DNA of 64,000 nucleotides from Erwinia sp. JUb26 (GTDB taxonomy: Bacteria > Pseudomonadota > Gammaproteobacteria > Enterobacterales > Enterobacteriaceae): NCBI RefSeq assembly GCF_003751505.1, contig NZ_RJVB01000009.1, positions 1 through 64,000 on the forward strand, in the 5' to 3' direction. The translations under genes and the position numbers were made by a program. Below are positions 29,899-39,316 of this stretch, piece after piece (position 1 is the first letter of the stretch; each line of letters starts with the position of its first letter). The notes beneath the pieces were generated by a model. The model made no database searches. It was not told where the DNA came from and saw only the letters and a list, made by a program, of their open reading frames with translations.

Positions 29899-31539
29899 TC
29901 AGGCATTTTTCAACACCGCGCTGACTATCTCTACCGCTTCTTTCTCAATCTTCTCGCGGTGCTCGGCACCGAGGAAGCTTTCACAGTAGATTTTGTAGGC
30001 ATCTTCAGTGCCGGAAGGACGCGCGGCAAACCAGCCGTTTTTAGTCATCACTTTCAGTCCACCGATGGATGCGCCATTACCCGGCGCAGCAGTCAGACGG
30101 TCGGTGATCGGATCGCCCGCCAGCGTGTCCGCGCTAACCATTTCCGGAGAAAGCTTCGACAGGGCAGCTTTCTGGGCTGACGTTGCCGCAGCCTGGATAC
30201 GGTTATAGCTTGGTGCACCGAAGCGCTCGGCCAGTTCATCATAGTGCTGCTGCGGATTCTTACCGGTCACGGCGGTAATTTCCGCCGCCAGCAGGCACAT
30301 GATGATGCCGTCTTTGTCGGTTGACCACGGCGTGCCGTCGAAGCGCAGGAAGGATGCCCCCGCGCTCTCTTCACCACCGAAGCCGAAGGTACCGTCAAAC
30401 AGGCCATCAACAAACCACTTGAAGCCCACAGGCACTTCCACCAGCTTACGGCCGATATCGTTAACCACACGGTCAATCATCGCACTTGAAACCAGCGTTT
30501 TGCCTACGGCGACGTCTTTGCCCCACTGCGGACGATGCTGGAACAGATAGTTCACCGCAACGGCCAGATAGTGGTTAGGATTCATCAGTCCGGCAGGCGT
30601 GACGATGCCATGGCGGTCATAATCCGGGTCGTTGGCAAACGCCAGATCGAACTTGTCGCGCAGCGCCAGCAGGCCCGCCATGGCACACTCGGATGAGCAG
30701 TCCATACGGATCACGCCATCTTTATCCAGGTGCATAAAGCGGAAGGTCTGATCGACGGCATCGTTAACGATAGTCAGATCGAGCTTGTAGAACTCAGCAA
30801 TACGCTGCCAGTAGGCAATACCGGATCCACCCAGTGGATCGACGCCGATTTTCAGGCCCGCTTTCTGAATCGCCGGGATATCGACGATCGTCGCCAGACC
30901 TTCGATATACGGCTGGATCAGATCCTGCTCCTGCAGATGGCCGCTGGCCCATGCCTGATCGAGAGAAATACGCTTAACGTCTTTCAGACCGTCCTTAATT
31001 AAGGCATTGGCACGATCTTCCACCACTTTGGTGACGTTGGTATCCGCCGGTCCACCGTTTGGCGGGTTGTATTTGATGCCGCCATCTTCCGGTGGATTGT
31101 GGGAAGGCGTAATCACAATGCCGTCCGCGAGTGCCGCTCCGGCTTTATTATGCTCAAGGATAGCGTTCGAAATCGCAGGAGTCGGCGTATAGCCATTATC
31201 CTGCTGCACAATCACATCCACACCGTTTGCCGCCAGCACTTCCAGCACCGAGATAATCGCCGGTTCAGACAGCGCGTGGGTATCTTTACCAACGTAGCAG
31301 GGCCCGGTCACGCCGTTCTTTTTACGTTCTTCGGCAATCGCCTGGGCAATCGCCAGGATATGCGTTTCATTGAAACTGTGACGACCCGCGCTACCGCGAT
31401 GACCTGAGGTGCCGAATTTTACTGCATGTTCCGCATTGCCCAGTTCAGGCTGTAAGACGTAGTACTGCGATGTTAACTGTGCAACGTTAATTAAATCGCT
31501 CTGCCGGGCTGGCTGCCCGGCACGGGGGTGATTGGCCAT
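29899..31539 (-). CDS. pgm: alpha-phosphoglucomutase
   Basis: Pgm (546 aa) interconverts glucose-1- and glucose-6-phosphate, feeding glycogen, UDP-glucose and exopolysaccharide precursors. The phosphoserine loop [20 protein letters not shown] (Ser about 146), the metal loop DPDYDRHG, the sugar loop [10 protein letters not shown], and the phosphate loop [10 protein letters not shown] are all intact. Length equals E. coli Pgm. It lies 24 bases downstream of seqA and is likely co-transcribed. Confidence 0.99.
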   Translation of the reverse strand: MANHPRAGQPARQSDLINVAQLTSQYYVLQPELGNAEHAVKFGTSGHRGSAGRHSFNETHILAIAQAIAEERKKNGVTGPCYVGKDTHALSEPAIISVLEVLAANGVDVIVQQDNGYTPTPAISNAILEHNKAGAALADGIVITPSHNPPEDGGIKYNPPNGGPADTNVTKVVEDRANALIKDGLKDVKRISLDQAWASGHLQEQDLIQPYIEGLATIVDIPAIQKAGLKIGVDPLGGSGIAYWQRIAEFYKLDLTIVNDAVDQTFRFMHLDKDGVIRMDCSSECAMAGLLALRDKFDLAFANDPDYDRHGIVTPAGLMNPNHYLAVAVNYLFQHRPQWGKDVAVGKTLVSSAMIDRVVNDIGRKLVEVPVGFKWFVDGLFDGTFGFGGEESAGASFLRFDGTPWSTDKDGIIMCLLAAEITAVTGKNPQQHYDELAERFGAPSYNRIQAAATSAQKAALSKLSPEMVSADTLAGDPITDRLTAAPGNGASIGGLKVMTKNGWFAARPSGTEDAYKIYCESFLGAEHREKIEKEAVEIVSAVLKNA

Positions 31540-31563
31540 TGGCGCTTCTCCCTGACGCTTCGG

Positions 31564-32100
31564 TTAAAGGGTACCGCAAACTTTCTCGGTCAGTTCCGCC
31601 GGGAACTGCATCGATAACATGATATGTTCCACCATGCTGCGCTTACGGCCTGTATTGGTGTTGGTGATCACCCAGTAAGGGGTGCCCGGAATATGCTGCG
31701 GCTTGGTATGCGTACCGTTCTGAGTCAGCGTCTGCTGGTTGCCCGCGAAATAAACGCGCGTGCGGCCATGCAGCGACTCGGTGGCATCGCCAAAGGCTTT
31801 GGCGTCCAGGGTATATAAAGTCGATAAGATCAGCATAAACCTGTTCACCACTTTCTTCTGCTCGGCATATTCGTCGGAAAGCAGCAGTTCACGCACCGCG
31901 CGAACGCGGTCCTGCGGGCGAGGTTCAGATTTCACCACGGCGGGCTCTTTTGCCGCCTGGGCAACCGGTGCCGCTGGCGCAGTCTGCCCGGCGGTGAACT
32001 TCAGCATGCGGCGTAAAATGTCCGATGCGCTTTCCCCAATATGCTGAGTATGGCTGGCAATATAGCGGTATAGCTCTTCGTCGACTTCAATCGTTTTCAT
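31564..32100 (-). CDS. seqA: SeqA, replication initiation sequestration protein
   Basis: SeqA (178 aa; 181 in E. coli) binds hemimethylated GATC to delay re-initiation at oriC and organise the nucleoid behind forks. It has an N-terminal oligomerisation region (MKTIEVDEELYRYIASHTQ), a variable Ala/Pro linker (about 55-80), and the DNA-binding domain with NTNTGRKRSMVEHIMLSMQF. Confidence 0.98.
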   Translation of the reverse strand: MKTIEVDEELYRYIASHTQHIGESASDILRRMLKFTAGQTAPAAPVAQAAKEPAVVKSEPRPQDRVRAVRELLLSDEYAEQKKVVNRFMLILSTLYTLDAKAFGDATESLHGRTRVYFAGNQQTLTQNGTHTKPQHIPGTPYWVITNTNTGRKRSMVEHIMLSMQFPAELTEKVCGTL

Positions 32101-32359
32101 CTTTATCCAGTACGGTTGTTGCTTCTATCAGAATCGGGGTAAAACGGGCACGATCCTCAGGATCATCTGTTTTCTGGAACCCGGATCCTAACATCAGGAT
32201 TATAAAGTTAAATCCAGCCCGGTTGTAGCTTAAGCCCTCTTTGCCAGCAAAAGTCAGAATTTGCCGTAAAAGATCGTTGGCAGCGCCTGTGCTACCCCCG
32301 GCAGAAAATGTAAAATCCATGATACCCTAAGCCTTCGTTCCAACTGTAAGAACTTTGCT

Positions 32360-33124
32360 ATGAATTTGAATGTCCGCCTGCAATCTGAACAATCCGCGAC
32401 AGACGATCTGCCTTTAGTGTTGATCCACGGACTTTTCGGCAGCCTCGATAATCTCGGCATCCTTGCTCGTGACCTGAAGCAGCACCGTCGTCTGATCCAG
32501 CTTGATGTGCGCAATCATGGCCTGTCGCCACGGTCGAATGAGATGAACTACGCGCTGATGGCGCAGGATGTGCTGGAAACGTTAGACGGACTGGGTGTTG
32601 AGCGTTTCGGCGTTATTGGCCATTCAATGGGCGGCAAGATTGCCATGATGCTGACCGCGCTGGCTCCGGACCGCGTGGACGGACTGGTGGTGATTGATAT
32701 GGCACCGGTCGCCTACCCCACCCGCCATCATGATGATATTTTCGCTGCGCTCCAGGCGGTGACGGATGCAGGCATCGCTTCGCGCAGTGAAGCAGCAGCG
32801 CTGATGCGCCAGATGCTGACGGAAGAAGGGGTCATCCCGTTTCTGTTGAAATCGTTCCACGAAGGCGAATGGCGCTTCAATGTGCCGGTGCTGTATCAGT
32901 GCTACGACCAGATTATCGGCTGGCAACCGCAGCCCGCCTGGCCGCATCCTGCACTGTTTATTCGCGGGGAGCGTTCACCCTATCTGGCGGATGAATATCG
33001 TGATGCGCTGCTGGCACAGTTCCCGCAGGCGCGGGCCTACGTTGTGGCCGGTGCCGGTCACTGGGTACATGCTGAAAAACCTGATGCAGTTTTACGCGCA
33101 ATTCGTCGATTTTTTGTGCTGTAA
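32360..33124 (+). CDS. ybfF: YbfF, alpha/beta-hydrolase esterase
   Basis: The 254-aa esterase has the oxyanion region LIHGLFGSLDNLG, the nucleophile elbow GHSMGG (Ser about 89), and the catalytic His in GAGHWVHAE (about 234). E. coli YbfF hydrolyses acyl-CoA and short esters in vitro; its natural substrate is not established. It is divergent from seqA across 259 bases in which I see no gene. Confidence 0.95.
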   Translation: MNLNVRLQSEQSATDDLPLVLIHGLFGSLDNLGILARDLKQHRRLIQLDVRNHGLSPRSNEMNYALMAQDVLETLDGLGVERFGVIGHSMGGKIAMMLTALAPDRVDGLVVIDMAPVAYPTRHHDDIFAALQAVTDAGIASRSEAAALMRQMLTEEGVIPFLLKSFHEGEWRFNVPVLYQCYDQIIGWQPQPAWPHPALFIRGERSPYLADEYRDALLAQFPQARAYVVAGAGHWVHAEKPDAVLRAIRRFFVL

Positions 33125-33270
33125 AAACAATTATTTCCCTATGTTGTTAAAACATTGTCGTCATCACTTTCACTGGGGTATGATGCGCGCTGACATTTTT
33201 CCGCTGGCGATTTTTCCGGCGGATAACGGCCTGACACATCAGAAATCCAGCCTTTCAGTATCACTATTCT

Positions 33271-33552
33271 ATGGCAAAAGAGAACACGGACCGCACAACG
33301 CTCGATCTGTTCGCAGATGAACGTCGCCCGGGACGACCGAAAACTAATCCGCTGACGCGTGATGAGCAGCTGCGCATCAACAAACGTAATCAGCTTAAGC
33401 GCGATAAAGTTCGCGGGCTTAAGCGCGTCGAGCTGAAAATGAACAGTGAAGCCGTTGACGCACTGAACCAGCTGGCCGATGCGCGCAATATGAGCCGCAG
33501 CGAGCTGATTGAAGAGATGTTGCTGAATCAGCTAAAACACCTTCAATCCTGA
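33271..33552 (+). CDS. ybfE: YbfE, LexA-regulon CopB-family protein
   Basis: The 93-aa basic protein has a disordered, Arg/Lys-rich N-terminus (GRPKTNPLTRDEQLRINKRN) and a C-terminal ribbon-helix-helix-like segment (KRVELKMNSEAVDALNQLAD). It matches E. coli YbfE, which is under LexA control. I found no CTG-N10-CAG LexA box in the 146 bases upstream here. Molecular function unknown. Confidence 0.9.
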   Translation: MAKENTDRTTLDLFADERRPGRPKTNPLTRDEQLRINKRNQLKRDKVRGLKRVELKMNSEAVDALNQLADARNMSRSELIEEMLLNQLKHLQS

Positions 33553-33697
33553 TCGCCCTGCGTGCTCTCAACGCACAAAGCGACAAAAGCAGCAGGATTA
33601 CGCATTTATCCGCTCTCGGCGGTCTGCTATTATTAACACCATCTGCAAAAATTTTGGCAGCCACCATATCATTAAGATTCAAGAGGTTATTAAACTC

Positions 33698-34228
33698 ATG
33701 GCAATCGTAGGCATTTTCTTTGGCAGCGATACGGGCAATACGGAAAACATTGCAAAAATGATCCAGAAACAGCTGGGTAAAGACGTTGCAGAAGTTCGTG
33801 ATATTGCCAAAAGCAGCAAAGAAGACCTTGAAGCCTTCGACATTCTGCTGCTGGGCATTCCCACCTGGTACTACGGTGAAGCGCAGTGTGACTGGGATGA
33901 CTTTTTCCCGACGCTGGAAGAGATCGACTTCAACGGCAAGCTGGTCGCCCTGTTCGGCTGTGGCGACCAGGAAGACTACTCAGAATATTTCTGCGATGCG
34001 ATGGGCACCATCCGCGACATCATTGAGCCAAACGGCGCGATTCTGGTAGGCCAGTGGCCAACCGAAGGCTATAACTTCGAAGCCTCTAAAGGCCTGGCCG
34101 ATGACAACCACTTCCTGGGTCTGGCCATCGACGAAGATCGTCAGCCGGAACTGACCAATGAGCGCGTTGATAAGTGGGTTAAACAAATTTTTGATGAACT
34201 TCAGCTGAAAGAAATCATCGAAGCCTGA
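33698..34228 (+). CDS. fldA: flavodoxin 1
   Basis: FldA (176 aa) is an FMN electron carrier that feeds radical-SAM enzymes such as MiaB, BioB and IspG/H. The phosphate loop SDTGNTENIAK (about 10-20), and FMN-stacking Trp57 and Tyr94 regions (PTWYYGEAQCDWDDF; GCGDQEDYSEYF), are intact. It precedes fur, as in E. coli. Confidence 0.98.
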   Translation: MAIVGIFFGSDTGNTENIAKMIQKQLGKDVAEVRDIAKSSKEDLEAFDILLLGIPTWYYGEAQCDWDDFFPTLEEIDFNGKLVALFGCGDQEDYSEYFCDAMGTIRDIIEPNGAILVGQWPTEGYNFEASKGLADDNHFLGLAIDEDRQPELTNERVDKWVKQIFDELQLKEIIEA

Positions 34229-34235
34229 GTCAAAC

Positions 34236-34278
34236 GGTTTGATGTGGGAGACATCTCACATCAAACCAGTGATTTTTC
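34236..34278 (+). terminator. terminator of fldA
   Basis: An 11-bp stem GGTTTGATGTG/CACATCAAACC (34236-34267, loop of ten) is followed by AGTGATTTTT. It lies 8 bases after the fldA stop. Confidence 0.75.
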
Positions 34279-34520
34279 CTATAGAAGTAATAGATACGTA
34301 TTTGTAACTTCCACCTGTAAAAATGTACAATAACCCTATCGGTTACCCGCTTTCTCATCCTTCAGCATCTCTAAACGATCTTTAGCGATCGTCGTGCGAC
34401 GGGATGAGATAGAGCGAAATGTTAACTTTGTAAGATTTGGACGCAAGCCACTCAGGACGTAATGACATTTATCCTTACATCCAATAGTGGTTTAAGGCAT
34501 CCCTTGTTGTTTTCATTTCG
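34279..34520. promoter_or_regulatory. fur upstream region
   Basis: The fldA-fur gap (394 bases in all) holds the fur promoter. It contains an inverted repeat TCTCATCC...GGATGAGA (around 34353-34412) enclosing a small ACGATC/GATCGT hairpin, so the leader is probably structured. I could not place a clear Fur box. Confidence 0.4.
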
Positions 34521-34595
34521 ATGTATGAGTTCTATACTGTGACGCATCCAACTCTAGCGTCAACCGATGTTCAGGGCTTTTCAGCCACTAAGTGA
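34521..34595 (+). CDS. candidate upstream leader ORF of fur (uof-like)
   Basis: A 24-codon frame (MYEFYTVTHPTLASTDVQGF, then SATK) ends 27 bases before the fur ATG. E. coli has a short upstream ORF, uof, that couples fur translation to RyhB control. Position fits, but the start has no strong ribosome site and I cannot confirm sequence conservation. Confidence 0.35.
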   Translation: MYEFYTVTHPTLASTDVQGFSATK

Positions 34596-34622
34596 CTAGC
34601 AAAGTAACAGGACAATATCCGC

Positions 34623-35066
34623 ATGACTGACAACAATACCGCATTAAAGAAGGCCGGCCTGAAAGTCACGCTTCCACGACTGAAAATTCTGGAAGTGCTT
34701 CAGGAACCAGAAGGCCATCACGTCAGTGCGGAAGACTTGTATAAGCGCCTGATTGATATGGGCGAAGAAATCGGTTTAGCCACGGTTTACCGCGTGCTTA
34801 ACCAGTTTGATGACGCAGGGATCGTTACCCGTCATAACTTTGAAGGCGGAAAATCCGTTTTCGAACTGACTCAGCAGCACCATCACGATCATCTGATCTG
34901 CCTGGACTGCGGCAAAGTTATCGAATTCCGCGACGAATATATCGAAGCACGTCAGCGTGAAATCGCCACTCGCCACGGGATCAAACTGAGCAACCACAGC
35001 CTGTACCTTTATGGCCATTGCTCTAAAGGCGACTGCCGCGAAGACGATACGCTGCACGACGAGTAA
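34623..35066 (+). CDS. fur: Fur, ferric uptake regulator
   Basis: Fur (147 aa) represses iron-acquisition genes with Fe(II) as corepressor. It has an N-terminal winged helix (KKAGLKVTLPRLKILEVLQE) and C-terminal dimerisation domain with metal ligands in HHHDHLICLDCGKVIEF and the second Cys pair in HCSKGDC. Length is one residue off E. coli Fur (148). Confidence 0.99.
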   Translation: MTDNNTALKKAGLKVTLPRLKILEVLQEPEGHHVSAEDLYKRLIDMGEEIGLATVYRVLNQFDDAGIVTRHNFEGGKSVFELTQQHHHDHLICLDCGKVIEFRDEYIEARQREIATRHGIKLSNHSLYLYGHCSKGDCREDDTLHDE

Positions 35067-35086
35067 TCCGTTCTGATATCAGTATG

Positions 35087-35117
35087 AAAACCGGTGGCTG
35101 CCCACCGGTTTTTTTTT
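35087..35117. terminator. bidirectional terminator between fur and mtr
   Basis: ACCGGTGG pairs with CCACCGGT, flanked by AAAA on the left and nine T on the right. It ends fur on plus and probably the mtr-like gene on minus. Confidence 0.88.
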
Positions 35118-35122
35118 GCGCG

Positions 35123-36370
35123 TTATCCGGCATACACCGGCAGGACGTTCCAGTATGAAAGTAGGGACACCAGCGCATTCACCGCACCGAAAATCAGCAC
35201 CAGCACGATCGGTGCCATTCCTCCCCTGACCTGCCATTCCGCCGTGCTAAAACGCTGACGCGCTCTTCGCGCCAGCATTGCAGGCGTGATTACCGCCCAC
35301 AGCGTTGCCGCCAGCCCGGCATAGCCAATCGCCACCAGAAAACCGTTCGGCCAGATCATCGCGGCCGTCAGCGGCAGAATAAAAGTGACAACGGTCGTTT
35401 TTAGCCGGCCGATCGCCGAACGATCAAACTTAAACAGGTCGGCAAGATAGTCAAAGAAGCCCAGACTGACGCCCAGGAACGAGCAGGCGACGGCAAAGTT
35501 AGAGAAAATATCCAGCAGCAGGTTCAGATAGGGACTGTGCAGCACGCCGGAAAGTGCGGCGACCAGCACGTCGATATTTCCACCCTGCGCCGCAATCGCT
35601 TTGAATTCATGGCGCGGGATGTTGCCCATCGTGCCAATAATCCAGATAAAGTAGATAACCAGCGCCATCAGCGTGCCGAACACCAGACAGCGGCAAACCC
35701 GACTGCCGTTCTTCTGGTAATAGCTGACCAGCCCGGCGATATTGCCATGATAGCCAAATGAGGCGAGGCAGAACGGAATCACCATCCAGAGGTAGCGCAG
35801 GTAGTGGCTTTCATCACCCTGGCTGTCCAGCAGCTTCACGGGTTCGATATGCCACAGCAGCCCGCCAAAGATGATCAGAAAGGTAATCACCTTCGCGCCG
35901 AGAAAAATCAGCGTCATACGGCTCACCATCGCCGTACCCAGCCAGATAAACACCGCCACCAGCAGCGTAAAGGCAAAACCAGCGCTACGGGCAGAGATCG
36001 GCAGTGAAAGCTGGCTCAGCGTGTGCTGAATAATGGCTCCGCTGGCGGAGATATAGGCGTAGGTGAGGATCCCGAGGACAAAGGCAACTGACAGACCGTT
36101 AATCAGGTTCCAACGTCGCCCCAGCAGGTCGCGCGTAATGGTATCGAAGCTGGCCCCGGCAGGATAATGCAGGCTGGCCTCCAGGAACAGCAGGCCGGAA
36201 AGCAGCATGCAGAACCAGGTGACAATCAGTAATGCTGATGACCACAGGAACCAGGCGCCGGACATCACGACGGGTAATGAAAACATCCCGGCACCGATAA
36301 TGGTGCCGCTAATAATTAACGTTCCCCAAAGTGTAGAAGGCAGGCGGGCGGCGGAAACCGGTAAATCCAT
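35123..36370 (-). CDS. mtr: Mtr-type tryptophan permease (HAAAP family)
   Basis: The 415-aa inner-membrane protein has about 11 transmembrane helices and aligns along its length with E. coli Mtr: [20 protein letters not shown] (about 23-42), [33 protein letters not shown] and the ending LPVYAG. Mtr imports tryptophan by proton symport. TyrP and TnaB are related, but the match to Mtr is closer. E. coli mtr is elsewhere on the chromosome, so this position is different. I see no TyrR/TrpR box. Confidence 0.85.
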   Translation of the reverse strand: MDLPVSAARLPSTLWGTLIISGTIIGAGMFSLPVVMSGAWFLWSSALLIVTWFCMLLSGLLFLEASLHYPAGASFDTITRDLLGRRWNLINGLSVAFVLGILTYAYISASGAIIQHTLSQLSLPISARSAGFAFTLLVAVFIWLGTAMVSRMTLIFLGAKVITFLIIFGGLLWHIEPVKLLDSQGDESHYLRYLWMVIPFCLASFGYHGNIAGLVSYYQKNGSRVCRCLVFGTLMALVIYFIWIIGTMGNIPRHEFKAIAAQGGNIDVLVAALSGVLHSPYLNLLLDIFSNFAVACSFLGVSLGFFDYLADLFKFDRSAIGRLKTTVVTFILPLTAAMIWPNGFLVAIGYAGLAATLWAVITPAMLARRARQRFSTAEWQVRGGMAPIVLVLIFGAVNALVSLLSYWNVLPVYAG

Positions 36371-36486
36371 GACTAATCCTTAGCAAAAAACGGAAACTCA
36401 CCGCCATCACCGGAATTATTCACTGGGTGAGCGGCATTAACGCCGCACATTCTACATGAACCCGCACCCGCGGACTAGTACGGTAA

Positions 36487-36876
36487 TTAATTGGCTACCA
36501 TTGTTTCCTGCAAATAACGCCAGCGCGGTGGCTGGTTTGCGCAGTCAATGACCGCCAGCGAAATGCGATGAGAATGATTATCCTGCTGCTGCTGCAGTTC
36601 GTGATACTGAATAACCACCTCTTCTGCCCGCTGCGAAATAACGCTGCACTGCTCAATGGTAATCGTCATTCCCTGTCGCGCTCCGGTCAACCGACCGAAT
36701 AAGGCTTCAACGTCAGCCAGCGCCAGGCTTTTGCCGCTCGGGGTGACCATTACAAAATCGTCGGCAAAATGCGTCAGCAACTCCGTAATCTGGCTGCCGT
36801 CGCCGTGAAAAACAGCCTCAATCAGCTGGTGCAGAACGATAACGCTCTGCGTAGCCTTTTCGGTTAAATCAGTCAT
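36487..36876 (-). CDS. NTF2-like/SnoaL-type small protein
   Basis: The 129-aa soluble protein has the layout of the NTF2-like superfamily (DUF4440/SnoaL): an N-terminal helix pair (QSVIVLHQLIEAVFHGDGSQITELLTHF, in part), then FADDFVMVTPSGKSL and C-terminal beta strands. It overlaps the upstream exporter gene by ATGA, so the two are translated together. Members bind or convert small hydrophobic molecules; no catalytic residue can be assigned. It may handle the exporter's substrate. Confidence 0.75.
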   Translation of the reverse strand: MTDLTEKATQSVIVLHQLIEAVFHGDGSQITELLTHFADDFVMVTPSGKSLALADVEALFGRLTGARQGMTITIEQCSVISQRAEEVVIQYHELQQQQDNHSHRISLAVIDCANQPPRWRYLQETMVAN

Positions 36877-38222
36877 TGGATTTCCTTATGAAAGCGTCGT
36901 TGATAAATCAGCCACAGCGGTAGCAAACCGCTAGCTGCCGCAATAATAAATGCCAGATGCCACGCCTGTTCTCCAGGAAAATAACGGCTCAGTACCGCCA
37001 GCAGCAGCGTAAACAAAGCGGTACCGAGGCTGAACGTAAGCTGGCGGTTAATATTCCATAGCGTACTGCCCCGGGTCATCTGCTGCTCGTTCAGCTCGAT
37101 TAACGCCGTAGTCTGCGCGCAGTTCGCGGCAATTCCGCCACCGATCCCCATCAGTAGATAGGCCGCACACAGTATGCCACTACCGTTTGAATCGCTGACC
37201 AGGGAAAGCAGCGCAATGCCGCCGCTGTGCAGCAGCAGTCCGCAACTGAATAAGCGAGGTGCGCCGACCCGATAATAAATCCGCCCGGCCACCAGCATCG
37301 CCACCAGCGCTCCGGCACCGTAGAGCAGCATAAAGCTGCCGGTATGCCCGGCGCTGAAATGTAAAACCTGCTGCAGGTAAAAGATGTTAAGCAGATTCAC
37401 CCCGGTAAATACGCCCGGGACAGCATAGTAAACGGCGATGGACAGATTCAGCTGAGGATTGCGCAGCAGGCTGAGATCGAGAATGGCCGTCGGCTGTCGT
37501 CGGTAATGCTGCAGATAACCCCACGCCAGCAATAAAGCAGCGGCCAGCCACAGCGTGGCCTGCGGCAAAGCCTGCTGCTCGCTGAACAGCGACAGGCTCC
37601 TCAACAACATGCCCAAAGCGCCACAGACCAGAATAATTCCGGTGATATCCGCGCGGATGCGCTCCGTTGTCTGCGGGCGGATCCATATCGCCGCCAGCAG
37701 CGCCGCGAGCAGACTGAACGGAATGTTGCTGTAGAAGATCCAGCGCCAGGAAAGCACATCGACCAGCATGCCCCCCAGCAGTGGAGACAGCGCGGGAGCA
37801 ATCAGCGCAACGCACATGATCAGCGTTGAAATAGCGGCGCGCTGCCGCCCCTGAAACAGATTAAAGGTCAGCGCCTGGCCTACCGGGATCAGCAGCCCGC
37901 CGCCCGCCCCCTGGATAAAACGCCACGCGATTAGCGTACTGAAGGAATCAGCACGCGCGCAGCCCAGCGCGGCGATGCTGAAAATCAACATCGAGGCGAC
38001 GATAGTCTGCCGGGTGCCAAAGCGTGAGGCCAGCCAGCCGCTCAGCGGCACGATCAGCGTCAGGCCCAGAATGTAGCCGTTTGCCACCCAGCTGATGGAC
38101 TCCGTCGCAACGGACATCTGCGCAGCTATCGACGGCAGCGCAATAGCCGACATAAAAATATTAATACAATCTATAAAAAAGCCGAGCAGGAAAATCGCTG
38201 CGACCCGATAACCATAGTGCAT
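36873..38222 (-). CDS. MFS drug/metabolite exporter
   Basis: The 449-aa major-facilitator protein has about 14 hydrophobic segments (DHA2-like). It shows motif A (GWLASRFGTRQT), motif B (RFIQGAGGGL), and the exporter motif C region (APALSPLLGGMLVD). The start is set at ATG 38222, seven bases after GGAGG; a GTG two codons earlier is too close to the site. Substrate unknown. It is divergent from a LysR gene across 92 bases, the usual arrangement for regulator and target. Confidence 0.85.
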   Translation of the reverse strand: MHYGYRVAAIFLLGFFIDCINIFMSAIALPSIAAQMSVATESISWVANGYILGLTLIVPLSGWLASRFGTRQTIVASMLIFSIAALGCARADSFSTLIAWRFIQGAGGGLLIPVGQALTFNLFQGRQRAAISTLIMCVALIAPALSPLLGGMLVDVLSWRWIFYSNIPFSLLAALLAAIWIRPQTTERIRADITGIILVCGALGMLLRSLSLFSEQQALPQATLWLAAALLLAWGYLQHYRRQPTAILDLSLLRNPQLNLSIAVYYAVPGVFTGVNLLNIFYLQQVLHFSAGHTGSFMLLYGAGALVAMLVAGRIYYRVGAPRLFSCGLLLHSGGIALLSLVSDSNGSGILCAAYLLMGIGGGIAANCAQTTALIELNEQQMTRGSTLWNINRQLTFSLGTALFTLLLAVLSRYFPGEQAWHLAFIIAAASGLLPLWLIYQRRFHKEIQ

Positions 38223-38314
38223 TGTCACACCTCCACGCGCAGCATAGCGGCGGTTGACCTGACAAATAAAGACGCCTAAATTTAAATGATTGTTTGATAA
38301 AACTGAATAATCTC

Positions 38315-39202
38315 ATGCATGCTCATCTTGATAAGATCCATACCTTCTTTGCCATCGTCGACAGCGGCAGCTTTACCCGGGCCGCCAGCAACCTCGGCTT
38401 AAGCCGCGCGATGGTCAGCCTGCATCTTAAGAGCCTGGAACAGCTGCTTGGCGTCACGCTGCTGGTGCGCAATACCCGCAGCCTCGCCCTGACCGGCCAC
38501 GGGCAGCAGTTTTATCAGGACTTTAAGCTGATTTTTGCGGATATTGACCGTGCCGTCGCGCGAGTGGCCACTGAGCATCACTCCCTCTCAGGGGAACTGC
38601 GCATCACATCGACGTGGGAGTTCGGCCAGCAGTTCCTGATGCCGCTGGTCGGCGAATTCTGCCAGCGCCATCCCCTGCTGAAACTGAGCTACAGCGTCGG
38701 AGCTTCGCTGGATGATTTAGTCAGTAATAAGCTGGATGTGGCGATACGTCTGGGGGCGCTGCGCGACTCGTCCCTAAAAAGCCGCAGGCTGACGGATTAT
38801 GCCATTTTACTGGTGGCTTCCCCTTCGCTGGTAAGCCGCAGCCACCCGCAGCAGTTGCAGGACGTTTCCGCCATGCCGTGGATCCACAACAGCAACCTGA
38901 CGCATCCCGGCCGCTGGACCTTTCGCGGAGTGGATAATCAGACTGCAGAACTGAAGTCCGATGCCGCTTATACCGCCAACTCGGCACAAATCGTCCGCCA
39001 GATGGCATTAGGCGGAATGGGCGTCGCGGTGCTGCCGGAATGGCTGGTATGTGACGATATTGCCGCAGGCAGACTGCAGCACCTGTTTGAGACATGGCAG
39101 TTGCCGGATCAGCCGGTCAGCGCCGTGTTCGCAGGGCATGGGGAGATGCAGAGGAAAACCCGGCTGTTTATCGATTTTCTCTCTGAGAAACTGTCGATAT
39201 AG
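38315..39202 (+). CDS. LysR-family transcriptional regulator
   Basis: The 295-aa regulator has an N-terminal winged helix (HTFFAIVDSGSFTRAASNLG, about 8-27) and a substrate-binding domain in the CrgA/AaeR-like branch (TSTWEFGQQFLMPLVGEF, LDVAIRLGAL). It probably controls the adjacent divergent MFS-NTF2 genes. ATG 38315 (MHAHLDKIHTFF) is chosen; a TTG seven codons upstream is possible, and neither has a clear ribosome site. Confidence 0.88.
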   Translation: MHAHLDKIHTFFAIVDSGSFTRAASNLGLSRAMVSLHLKSLEQLLGVTLLVRNTRSLALTGHGQQFYQDFKLIFADIDRAVARVATEHHSLSGELRITSTWEFGQQFLMPLVGEFCQRHPLLKLSYSVGASLDDLVSNKLDVAIRLGALRDSSLKSRRLTDYAILLVASPSLVSRSHPQQLQDVSAMPWIHNSNLTHPGRWTFRGVDNQTAELKSDAAYTANSAQIVRQMALGGMGVAVLPEWLVCDDIAAGRLQHLFETWQLPDQPVSAVFAGHGEMQRKTRLFIDFLSEKLSI

Positions 39203-39271
39203 CCGGGCCAGGTCAGACCTACAGAGGCATAACGTGCTCTGTGCGGCGCGGTGCCAGTGAAGATTTAGACG

Positions 39272-39300
39272 AAAAAAAAGGGCGAATCGTCGCCCTTTTA
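39272..39300. terminator. bidirectional terminator between lysR and glnS
   Basis: AAGGGCGA pairs with TCGCCCTT around a short loop, with eight A on the left and TTTTA on the right. On the minus strand it ends glnS with a long U run. Confidence 0.88.
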
Positions 39301-39316
39301 TTGCAGCAGGATCGGC

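Noticed and set aside
32087-32320. 77-codon minus-strand frame upstream of seqA
   Set aside because: Overlaps the seqA start, has no ribosome site and no known relative; probably leader sequence.
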